A stretch of DNA of 5,794 bases from Nitrospirales bacterium. Its GTDB lineage: Bacteria; Nitrospirota; Nitrospiria; Nitrospirales; UBA8639. How positions within the stretch are numbered: the stretch's first letter is position 1; every line of letters starts with the position of its first letter. A model generated the notes under the pieces. That model was not told the DNA's origin. It searched no databases and saw only the letters and a list, made by a program, of their open reading frames with translations. Position numbers and translations under genes: made by a program. Positions 1 to 5,193 of the stretch are shown piece after piece. The stretch covers positions 1 through 5,794 of the forward strand of contig BQIY01000168.1 of assembly GCA_021604265.1 (NCBI GenBank). Reading direction: 5' to 3'.

Positions 1-418
1 TGTGTATGCCAATGGTGCGGGCGTTCCGCGGGATTATGCCACGGCGCGAAAATGGTATTTGAAAGCGGCGGCGCAGGGGTACGCCAAGGCACAATCTAGG
101 CTGGGGAATATGTATTACCAGGGCCAAGGCGTCCCGCAGGATTATGCCGCGGCGCGGGAATGGTGGCGCAAGGCGGCGACGCAGGGTGACAGTGATGCGG
201 AATCCTGGCTCGCGTCGATGGATATTGACTTAAGATCGGCGAAAGAAAACCAGAGGAGTGATTTTAAGGAGCGAGACTATCAAGATCTAAGTGGATGGGA
301 AATGTTCTTCGGCGCGCTTATTCTACTTGGGGAGGCCATGCCGGAGCAAAGTCCTAGTTACAAGGGCCGTGAGACACCACGAATGAATCTGGGCGAAGAA
401 TTACTTTGGTTGGAATGA
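1..418 (+). CDS. Sel1-repeat (SLR/TPR-like) protein, 5'-truncated by the window edge
   Basis: This is the C-terminal part of a Sel1-like repeat protein; the reading frame is open to the window edge, so the true start lies outside and the GTG at base 2 is probably an internal valine. Two consecutive 36-residue repeats are visible at residues 2-37 and 38-73. Each has the pattern Y-x-x-G-x-G-V-P-x-D-Y-A-x-A-x-x-W-(Y/W)-x-K-A-A-x-Q-G, followed by A-x-(S/A)-x-L. Such repeats form paired antiparallel helices and act as protein-protein scaffolds; they are common in secreted, envelope and signalling proteins, but nothing here identifies the partner. After the repeats comes a unique tail of about 65 residues, first charged (residues 74-95) and then with a short hydrophobic stretch (GALILLG), ending at TGA 416-418. 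The gene faces the opposite way to every other gene in the window and is probably unrelated to the mobilization functions. Confidence 0.85.
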   Translation, partial: VYANGAGVPRDYATARKWYLKAAAQGYAKAQSRLGNMYYQGQGVPQDYAAAREWWRKAATQGDSDAESWLASMDIDLRSAKENQRSDFKERDYQDLSGWEMFFGALILLGEAMPEQSPSYKGRETPRMNLGEELLWLE

Positions 419-506
419 CCTGATTAAACCAACAGTTTCACAATATTTTGTCTACTACTCATTTAAAGTGAATAGATGACTAGTGAACACTTTAGGACTA
501 TTCTGT

Positions 507-911
507 TCACGGCTCCGTTGGCTTCTCAAAAAGCAAAGGATGGATACTATTTTGAAGCAGTTGAAAATCTTCCCAAAACCCTAAGCACAATGAGGCCTGT
601 AAATGCTTTTCTGCCCGTTCCCTCTGTTCCTCAACTGGGGGAAACCCAATATCAACCAGAGGAAATTCCGTGTCCTTTTCATAGCTTTCTGCACGATAAT
701 GAAGCCACGCCGCCAACGCCACCACTTCAACGGGAAGGTCTAACTCCACACGTACCCGTTGCCCTTCACGTTTCCCCGTTTCCTTTATGGCGGCACATAG
801 AGGGATCGCCAATTTTTGATAATCCTCCACCACGGGTTCAACCCTGTTGTCCAATTTACCACCATTACCAACCACTCTCGCGTCTTTGTCTTTCCAATCG
901 TCATATTCCAT
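507..911 (-). CDS. hypothetical protein, 134 residues
   Basis: I do not recognise this protein. It begins at ATG 911-909 and ends at TGA 509-507. A moderate ribosome binding site (AAAGGGA) lies about 8 nt before the ATG. The composition is that of a soluble protein: a charged N-terminus (MEYDDWKDKDARVV), a strand-plus-helix-like stretch at about residues 52-72 (RVRVELDLPVEVVALAAWL), and an amphipathic charged segment near residues 98-110. There is no signal peptide, membrane segment or known motif. The RVRVELDLP-helix start loosely recalls ribbon-helix-helix proteins, but the match is too weak for a call. It is convergent with the Sel1-repeat gene. A rho-independent terminator lies only 32 nt before its start codon, so it either has its own promoter, which I could not find, or depends on readthrough from the mob operon. 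The plus-strand frame over the same bases gives a Pro/His-rich, unconvincing product, so I chose this strand. Confidence 0.55.
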   Translation of the reverse strand: MEYDDWKDKDARVVGNGGKLDNRVEPVVEDYQKLAIPLCAAIKETGKREGQRVRVELDLPVEVVALAAWLHYRAESYEKDTEFPLVDIGFPPVEEQRERAEKHLQASLCLGFWEDFQLLQNSIHPLLFEKPTEP

Positions 912-942
912 CGTAAAAATCCCTTTCTTTCTTCATCCTATT

Positions 943-967
943 AAAAAAGAGGCTGACCCTTCAGCCT
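943..967 (-). terminator. rho-independent terminator of the mobC-relaxase operon
   Basis: On the minus strand a perfect 7-bp stem, AGGCTGA / TCAGCCT (bases 967-961 and 956-950), closes a 4-nt loop AGGG. It is followed one base later by six T residues (948-943). It lies about 260 nt after the relaxase stop codon and 32 nt before the start of the 507-911 gene, so it most likely ends the mob transcript. No comparable T-run follows the stem on the plus strand. Confidence 0.75.
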
Positions 968-1104
968 TCGACCATCTGGCGAAGATTGGGGGTAGCAACT
1001 GCAAGGGCAGGCTGTGACAAATTTTGTTCCGCGAGGAATGGCCGCGCTTCGTGGACAGGGGAAAATTATTGACAGGCTGGCGGAGCGTGACCCTTGCGGG
1101 CGCG

Positions 1105-1119
1105 AGGGGCAACGCCCCT
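1105..1119. repeat. short perfect GC-rich inverted repeat
   Basis: AGGGGC (1105-1110) and GCCCCT (1114-1119) form a 6-bp GC-rich stem around a 3-nt AAC loop. It is in the trailer between the relaxase stop and the operon terminator. There is no adjacent T-run, so its function is unknown. Confidence 0.45.
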
Positions 1120-1175
1120 TAGTCCTGAGCAATACTTCTGGTTTCCGTTATTCCGTTGAACCGTCATTGAGGTGT

Positions 1176-1200
1176 AATCTTTTCGCCTGGCGATAAGATT
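1176..1200. repeat. imperfect inverted repeat, 10-bp stem with 3-nt loop
   Basis: AATCTT (1176-1181) pairs with AAGATT (1195-1200) and TCGC (1183-1186) with GCGA (1190-1193), with a single T-T mismatch between the two blocks. It lies 29 nt beyond the relaxase stop codon. No T-tract follows on either strand, so a 3'-end-protecting hairpin or a protein site is more likely than termination. Confidence 0.5.
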
Positions 1201-1228
1201 GTTTCCTCCCAAAAGGCCACACGAGCCA

Positions 1229-4204
1229 TTAATCAGGAGAATACCCATATCCTAGTTTCTGGCCATAGCCTTGTTCAACATTTTGCTCTACGACAGCCTC
1301 CTTACGGACTGTAAGAGACTGCTCCGCTTTCGTTGCACGGCCACGATCATAATTGCGCCATCTATTGTGTAGTCTCCCAACCTGTTTTTTATGCATCCGA
1401 TTGAGCCGCAAGTCCTCGCTAATATAGTCCTTTCGCGCCTTTTCAAACTTCTTCATATAGACCTGCAACACGCTTGTATTGATATGTTCGGTACATTCCA
1501 TGCGCTCTTTTTCGCCAAGCTGTCGAAACTCCGTATTAATGAGACGATTGAATAATTCACGTCGCTCACGGGTCGAGGTCGCCGCATACAGCCCTTTCAA
1601 GAGGCTCTGTTTTTCTTTCTTCACCATAAAATATGCCTGCACCGAATGCGAAAATGCTCCAAGAGCGGTCTGTTCCGCTTTATCAAATTGCCGTAAACGC
1701 TGATGCTTTGATCGCGCCAAGGCCGTCCATTGTTGCTTAAATCGAGCCGTAAAGATTTTCGTCTGGCGATCAATCTCTTTTAAACGATTGTCGTAGAGCT
1801 TGGCCATCTGTTCTTCATACGCCGTATTAAGTTGTTGACGCTCTAGCTTATGGGTCGTGGCTAAATGCTCGCCCATCAGCCCCAAATCTTTCGCGGTATA
1901 GGATTTTTCTTTCTCTGTCATCGCGGCATAATCTTGTCTTACCAGAGGTTCTTCAAACTTAAAGCCACTCAAATCGATGAGTTTGCCTTCTCGTTTTTGA
2001 CGATTATAGGCCGCGCGTGATTTTCGACGGGCATCCACTTTCTCTCCAGCCTGTCGCCGTTCTTCGTTTCTGTGGCTTCCCTCCGTAATTTGTAGGCCGT
2101 TTGCTTTCTCAAATCGGTTCGCCCACTGCCGTAACTTCTTTTTAGAAAACGAGAGTTTTGAGGCTTTTTCCTCGCCATTGGCCAGCTTGAACGGGGTTGA
2201 AGCACTCATGCCCGTTTCAGGATCAATGAGATTCAGCATAATGTGGACATGTGGGTTGCGATCCAAATGTTGTACGGCCAACGCCTGATGGTGTTCCATG
2301 TCCAAGACTTTCAGAGCTTCATTGACCGCTTTGCGTTGCAATTTCTCACTGGGCGCATCGTCTTTCGGCCATGTAATCGTAAAATGATAGACAGGTTTTT
2401 TACAGGTGTTTCCACCCCTAAATTGTTGCTGATCTTTTTTTTTCCTTTTTTTATTTTCTTCTTCAACGACCATTCTTTTGAGATCATCGGCACTACGAGC
2501 CGTCGCTTTCATCATCATCCATGCGTTGATATCAGAGGTGTCGCCGAGATTATACGTCTGCGTCCATCCCACTTTTTTTGTCTCATCAACCGTCTGAATA
2601 CTTGGCTTCATCGATTGTGAGACCTCAACCTCATAATCGAGGGTACTCCGTTTTAAGCCCTCACGGCCTAGTCTGGTGGCGAGTGATTCCAAGGAATGAA
2701 ATTGTTTACCGTTGACGTAGAGTTTGGCTTCCTCACGATGTCGTGACATGGCCACATACGATAAATGCCGATCCATCGTATAGGAAGCCATGACGTAACT
2801 ACGGTCAACGGTCATCCCCTGGCTTTTATGGATGGTTGACGCATAGCCATACCCAATGGCCGCATAATTTTCCTCAGAGAGTTGAACCGTGCGTTGTGCT
2901 TTCCCATCTATTTGCGTCGTAAGAACACCATTCTGAATATCGATGACCGTCCCTAACATGCCATTTTTTACGCCTAAATCTCGGTTGTTTTCTAAAAAAA
3001 TCAGCCGATCACCAACACTAAATTCCTGCTTGCCTTGGTCGGTCTTGTAAGCCACACCTTGGCCAATTTCGTGGCGTTCTCGTCGTGTATCACGAATGGT
3101 GTGATTGATCGCCTTCACGTCAACACGGCGATGAGCAAGCGCAAGTCTGGTCTGTTCAGGGTGTTTTTTCAGGTCGGCCAGGTAATCCTCGGCCAGTGAA
3201 TTGACCGTTTGCTCACTATCTTCATAAAACCCTAAAGACCCGTTTTTCTCATACGCACTTAACCCCTCTGCGGTTCGATCCTGAGCAAAATCTTTGGTGG
3301 CCGTCTTTTGCCATCCTTTGCGCTGTCTGAGAACATGTTCCAGTTCTGCCGCGCCATGCTTATCAACGGATTGCCGAAACGGTGCGCCTGCGCCAATGGC
3401 TTGCAATTGTTCTGAGTCACCAACCAAGACCAATTTTGCCCCAGATTTTTCAGCCGCATCGACAAATCGTGCCAGTTGACGAGAGCCAACCATGCCCGCT
3501 TCATCAATGACCAACACGTCATTTTTGGTTAATTCTCCATAGCCGTTTTTCCATCCATATTCAAAAGAGGCGAGGGTACGGCTAGGGATCTTGGATGATT
3601 CCTGTAGCCCTTCAGCCGCCTTTCCGGCCAACGTCGTCCCATAGACCTGATAGCCTTCGGCTTCCCAGGCTTCCCGTGCTGCCGAGAGCATGGTGCTTTT
3701 TCCTGCTCCGGCCAACCCGGAGACCACAGAGAGATTTTCCGAACTTGTGACGTGTTTGATCGCCTCAATTTGTTCTTCGCTTAATTGAGCATTAGCCACT
3801 TTTTCCAATGCTTCATTGGCATTTCTCAGAGCATTGTCTACATGCGTCTCATTAACATCATGCGTGTATTCTTGAGAGAGACGATCAGAGGCTTCCATCA
3901 TGTTCTTTTCAATGGAGACCATTTCCCATGTGGAGTAATAGCGCCGTTCGTCCTCTGGCTTGTTTGAGCGCATCACGACCAAATCGGGAGAGGCCAAGAC
4001 CTTATTAATGGCGCGGCTCATTTCTGTAGGGTCTTCGATGTATTTTTTCAAATACAACTCTATATCTTGTTGCGTAAAGACGCTGTTTTGATTGGAAATA
4101 TCTTCGAGGATTTTTTCAGGAGAAGGCGCTTGGCTCTTTCCTTTCAAAAGGTAATTAGAGAGCTTCTGGAAGTTATCACCGCGTTTAATTTCGACGGGAT
4201 TCAT
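1229..4204 (-). CDS. MOBP-type relaxase with an internal TraA/RecD-like helicase domain, 991 residues
   Basis: This is a relaxase that would nick oriT, covalently hold the 5' end and unwind DNA for conjugation. Residues 1-25 resemble motif I of MOBP relaxases, with KRG, F12 and candidate catalytic Y18 (compare Y22 of RP4 TraI). Residues about 28-525 match the TraA-type superfamily 1 helicase: an accessory segment (SVFTQQDIELYL, 41-52), Walker A GLAGAGKST (163-171), Walker B DEAGM (234-238), GDSEQLQAIG (262-271), LRQR (292-295), TIHKSQGMT (457-465) and VAMSRHR (484-490). Relaxase sequence resumes at 543-553 (KKVGWTQTYNL), then PVYHFTITW (604-612) and the metal motif H646, D648, H652, H654, N658. 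Residues 700-991 are a charged, probably helical or coiled-coil tail. The frame is unbroken. The ATG at 4204-4202 overlaps mobC by 20 nt with only a weak ribosome binding site, suggesting translational coupling. TraA-like proteins normally have the relaxase complete at the N-terminus. Confidence 0.9.
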   Translation of the reverse strand: MNPVEIKRGDNFQKLSNYLLKGKSQAPSPEKILEDISNQNSVFTQQDIELYLKKYIEDPTEMSRAINKVLASPDLVVMRSNKPEDERRYYSTWEMVSIEKNMMEASDRLSQEYTHDVNETHVDNALRNANEALEKVANAQLSEEQIEAIKHVTSSENLSVVSGLAGAGKSTMLSAAREAWEAEGYQVYGTTLAGKAAEGLQESSKIPSRTLASFEYGWKNGYGELTKNDVLVIDEAGMVGSRQLARFVDAAEKSGAKLVLVGDSEQLQAIGAGAPFRQSVDKHGAAELEHVLRQRKGWQKTATKDFAQDRTAEGLSAYEKNGSLGFYEDSEQTVNSLAEDYLADLKKHPEQTRLALAHRRVDVKAINHTIRDTRRERHEIGQGVAYKTDQGKQEFSVGDRLIFLENNRDLGVKNGMLGTVIDIQNGVLTTQIDGKAQRTVQLSEENYAAIGYGYASTIHKSQGMTVDRSYVMASYTMDRHLSYVAMSRHREEAKLYVNGKQFHSLESLATRLGREGLKRSTLDYEVEVSQSMKPSIQTVDETKKVGWTQTYNLGDTSDINAWMMMKATARSADDLKRMVVEEENKKRKKKDQQQFRGGNTCKKPVYHFTITWPKDDAPSEKLQRKAVNEALKVLDMEHHQALAVQHLDRNPHVHIMLNLIDPETGMSASTPFKLANGEEKASKLSFSKKKLRQWANRFEKANGLQITEGSHRNEERRQAGEKVDARRKSRAAYNRQKREGKLIDLSGFKFEEPLVRQDYAAMTEKEKSYTAKDLGLMGEHLATTHKLERQQLNTAYEEQMAKLYDNRLKEIDRQTKIFTARFKQQWTALARSKHQRLRQFDKAEQTALGAFSHSVQAYFMVKKEKQSLLKGLYAATSTRERRELFNRLINTEFRQLGEKERMECTEHINTSVLQVYMKKFEKARKDYISEDLRLNRMHKKQVGRLHNRWRNYDRGRATKAEQSLTVRKEAVVEQNVEQGYGQKLGYGYSPD

Positions 4205-4529
4205 CTAATTCATCCAGTGTTTCATTAATACGGACAATCAGCTCATAGAGCATATTCGATAAAACTTTCTCTTTGATATTGGCGGCTCTGGCGATCTGGT
4301 TGAGATTAACCCCTAGGCGTAAAAGTTCCGAGGACACTTTCGCCATAACCTCTTGATCGGTACTGGGCGGCGGCAGTCGATGCCCAAGAGCGCGACGACG
4401 AATAAACGCCGATCTGGTGATGCCATACGTGCTCGCGAACTGCTCAAGTTCGGCACGTTCTTTCTTGGTGAAGCGTGTGGGGACAATCTTAGAGTGGGTG
4501 TCGTTATCGTCCTTTTTTGGTCGTCCCAT
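4185..4529 (-). CDS. mobC: MobC-family relaxosome accessory protein, 114 residues
   Basis: This is a small DNA-binding protein that helps a relaxase open and nick oriT. The N-terminus is basic (MGRPKK). Residues 14-48 fit a ribbon-helix-helix fold: a strand (KIVPTRFT), a helix starting KKERAELEQFA, and the ITRSAFIRRRALG segment typical of these proteins. Residues 68-84 (ELLRLGVNLNQIARAAN) carry the R-L-G-x-N-L-N-Q-I-A-R signature of the MobC family, and the length is usual. The start at ATG 4529-4527 matches the typical MobC beginning (M-x-RPKK), though only a weak GAGA precedes it about 9 nt upstream. It ends at TAA 4187-4185, inside the relaxase gene, so the two form one operon. It lies next to the repeat-rich gene-free region where oriT is expected. 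Proteins of this fold often autoregulate, and a perfect palindrome lies about 60 nt upstream. Confidence 0.9.
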   Translation of the reverse strand: MGRPKKDDNDTHSKIVPTRFTKKERAELEQFASTYGITRSAFIRRRALGHRLPPPSTDQEVMAKVSSELLRLGVNLNQIARAANIKEKVLSNMLYELIVRINETLDELDESRRN

Positions 4530-4589
4530 GCTAGATCATCTCGAATCGGTTCAGGGGCATTCTAGGAGCATTTGCGTCGCAGACCCAGA

Positions 4590-4608
4590 GTAGTTGTATT
4601 ACAACTAC
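4590..4608. promoter_or_regulatory. 19-nt perfect palindrome upstream of mobC, probable operator or relaxosome site
   Basis: GTAGTTGTA-T-TACAACTAC is a 9-bp perfect inverted repeat around one central base, too tight to be mainly an RNA hairpin, so a dimeric DNA-binding protein is the natural reader. CCAGA (4585-4589) and TCTGG (4612-4616) form a further, slightly offset inverted pair outside it. It is 61 nt before the mobC start. A possible minus-strand -10 box TAGAAT lies at 4564-4559 with no good -35, so an autoregulatory operator is plausible. MobC, a ribbon-helix-helix-type protein, is the obvious candidate ligand. Confidence 0.5.
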
Positions 4609-4643
4609 ACATCTGGCTTGTTAGTTTCCTTACCATAATGCAT
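4605..4643 (-). other. 12-codon open frame with strong Shine-Dalgarno, possible leader peptide
   Basis: On the minus strand a perfect AGGAGG (4658-4653) is followed after 9 nt by ATG (4643-4641) and 12 codons, MHYGKETNKPDV, ending at TAG 4607-4605 inside the 19-nt palindrome. This is the best ribosome binding site in the mob region, much better than those of mobC or the relaxase. The frame is in phase with mobC, but several stop codons separate them, so it is not an extended MobC. A translated leader is possible; chance is also possible because pyrimidine-rich plus-strand DNA readily gives AGGAGG on the other strand. Confidence 0.25.
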
Positions 4644-4650
4644 TTTACCA

Positions 4651-4810
4651 TTCCTCCTATGCCTTTGCACCCTTTCTGCACCATTTTCACTCCCTATCCC
4701 TCATCTGCCCTTACATTGCATCATCCTCCACTGTTCATCCATTGCCTCTTTTTGCTGTTCATCCTGAATTATCACTCCACTTTCACCGCCCTCTATTCCC
4801 CGTCATTCTC
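4651..4810. other. strongly pyrimidine-biased tract with repeated TCATCC
   Basis: By hand count about 125 of 160 bases on the plus strand are C or T. TCATCC occurs at 4721-4726, 4735-4740 and 4759-4764 (and again outside the tract at 4830-4835). Two of these are part of a 10-base direct repeat CTGTTCATCC (4731-4740, 4755-4764), spaced 24 nt start to start. The spacing is otherwise irregular, so these are not clean iterons. Such strand-asymmetric tracts occur near replication and transfer origins, but function is not shown. Confidence 0.4.
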
Positions 4811-4967
4811 AGCAGTTCCGGTCTTTACTTCATCCACAACTTTAACCATCATGCAGTTTTTCTGGTGCTCACAATTTGCCATTTTGTCCGTGTCACATGG
4901 TATTCAAATGGGCCAATCACGCCCTTTTTTCATTCTCCAAAACGTGCCAAAGCCCAAATCTGCTTCG

Positions 4968-4983
4968 TTTCTTGTCGAAGAAA
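4968..4983. repeat. short perfect inverted repeat TTTCTT-GTCG-AAGAAA
   Basis: TTTCTT (4968-4973) pairs with AAGAAA (4978-4983) around a 4-nt loop GTCG. It resembles in style the small hairpin 5' of the nick in IncQ-type origins, but no nick-like sequence directly follows it here; the nearest one is about 85 nt away. Confidence 0.35.
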
Positions 4984-5012
4984 ATTTGAGCTTTTTGGCG
5001 ATAATGGGTTTC

Positions 5013-5021
5013 TGTGGATAA
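5013..5021 (-). promoter_or_regulatory. consensus DnaA box (TTATCCACA)
   Basis: The minus strand reads TTATCCACA, a perfect match to the classical DnaA box TTATNCACA. I found no second perfect copy in the window and there is no replication initiator gene here. A single 9-mer may occur by chance, but its position within the gene-free, repeat-rich region makes an origin of vegetative replication or DnaA-dependent control worth considering. Confidence 0.4.
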
Positions 5022-5052
5022 TCGAATACCAAGCCAAAACTCGGCATCCGGT

Positions 5053-5113
5053 TTTTTAAAACCCCCTGATAAGTGCGTCCAACACACTAGACGAAATCCG
5101 GGGGTTTTAAAAA
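5053..5113. repeat. 14-bp perfect inverted repeat with 33-nt core, best oriT candidate
   Basis: TTTTTAAAACCCCC (5053-5066) and GGGGGTTTTAAAAA (5100-5113) are exact inverted copies around a 33-nt core. On the plus strand the core has TAAGTGCG followed by TCC (5070-5080), close to the TAAGTGCG-CCC nick region of IncQ-type origins. On the minus strand it has TAGTGTGTT (5089-5081), like the nick core of pMV158-type origins. The relaxase here is of the MOBP class, for which neither core is the standard one, so the matches are suggestive only. An alternative is a large RNA hairpin or a protein site. The arms are too close together to be the ends of a transposon. Confidence 0.5.
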
Positions 5114-5115
5114 GC

Positions 5116-5145
5116 GAGGCTCTGCCTCTTGGCGCTCCGCGCCAA
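5116..5145. repeat. two back-to-back perfect hairpins
   Basis: GAGGC-TCT-GCCTC (5116-5128) is followed with no gap by TTGGCGC-TCC-GCGCCAA (5129-5145). Both stems are perfect (5 and 7 bp) and both loops are 3 nt. They start 2 nt after the right arm of the 14-bp inverted repeat, so all three probably belong to one structured element. There is no T-run after them on either strand, so they are not intrinsic terminators. Confidence 0.5.
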
Positions 5146-5159
5146 TTCACCGAAGTATT

Positions 5160-5187
5160 TTCAAAACAATGATAAATAGGGTATAAA
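5160..5187 (+). promoter_or_regulatory. possible sigma70-type promoter, plus strand
   Basis: TTCAAA (5160-5165, four of six matches to TTGACA) and TATAAA (5182-5187, five of six to TATAAT) are separated by 16 nt in AT-rich DNA. Transcription would begin near 5194 and run into the strong terminator ending at 5272, with no protein gene between. The -10 box is good and the -35 box is moderate. Confidence 0.35.
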
Positions 5188-5193
5188 GAAAGG

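Larger units (their letters stand above)
968..1228 (-). other. noncoding 3' trailer of the relaxase gene with hairpins
   Basis: I see no credible gene in these 261 nt; the short frames on both strands lack a ribosome binding site and recognisable sequence. The region does hold two clear inverted repeats. At 1105-1119 AGGGGC / GCCCCT encloses a 3-nt loop (AAC). At 1176-1200 AATCTT-T-TCGC / GCGA-T-AAGATT is a 10-bp stem with one T-T mismatch and a CTG loop. Neither is followed by a T-run, so they are not intrinsic terminators. The part around 1010-1110 is more GC-rich than the relaxase gene. Possible roles are transcript protection or a remnant of another plasmid element; the sequence does not decide. 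Confidence 0.5.

Noticed and set aside
464..494. TAAAGTG / CACTTTA inverted repeat between the convergent genes, as a possible bidirectional terminator
   Set aside because: The stem is AT-rich with a 17-nt loop and no T-run follows on either strand.
476..916. Plus-strand open frame of 146 codons opposite the 507-911 gene
   Set aside because: The product is rich in Pro, His and Ser with no domain character and no ribosome binding site, while the minus-strand product over the same bases looks like a normal soluble protein with a plausible ribosome binding site.
941..1248. Three short open frames (63, 60 and 60 codons) on both strands in the relaxase trailer
   Set aside because: They overlap one another and the terminator or relaxase end, lack ribosome binding sites, and have Arg/Pro/Cys-rich products typical of noncoding GC-rich DNA.
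1229..4204. Relaxase-helicase as an artefact of two genes joined by a sequencing error
   Set aside because: The frame is continuous, domain junctions on both sides of the helicase are clean, and the split falls within the relaxase itself, which simple read-through of two adjacent genes would not produce.
4572..5021. Plus-strand open frame of 149 codons
   Set aside because: It lies in pyrimidine-rich DNA, where stop codons are rare. A second long frame (4742-5059) overlaps it in another phase, there is no ribosome binding site, and the translation is a low-quality Pro/Phe/Ser/Leu string.
5053..5113. Inverted repeat as ends of a miniature transposable element
   Set aside because: The arms are separated by only 33 nt and no flanking target-site duplication is evident.
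4917..5150. Minus-strand open frame of 77 codons
   Set aside because: It runs through the DnaA box, the 14-bp inverted repeat and the hairpins, has no good ribosome binding site, and has no family resemblance. Regulatory DNA explains the region better.
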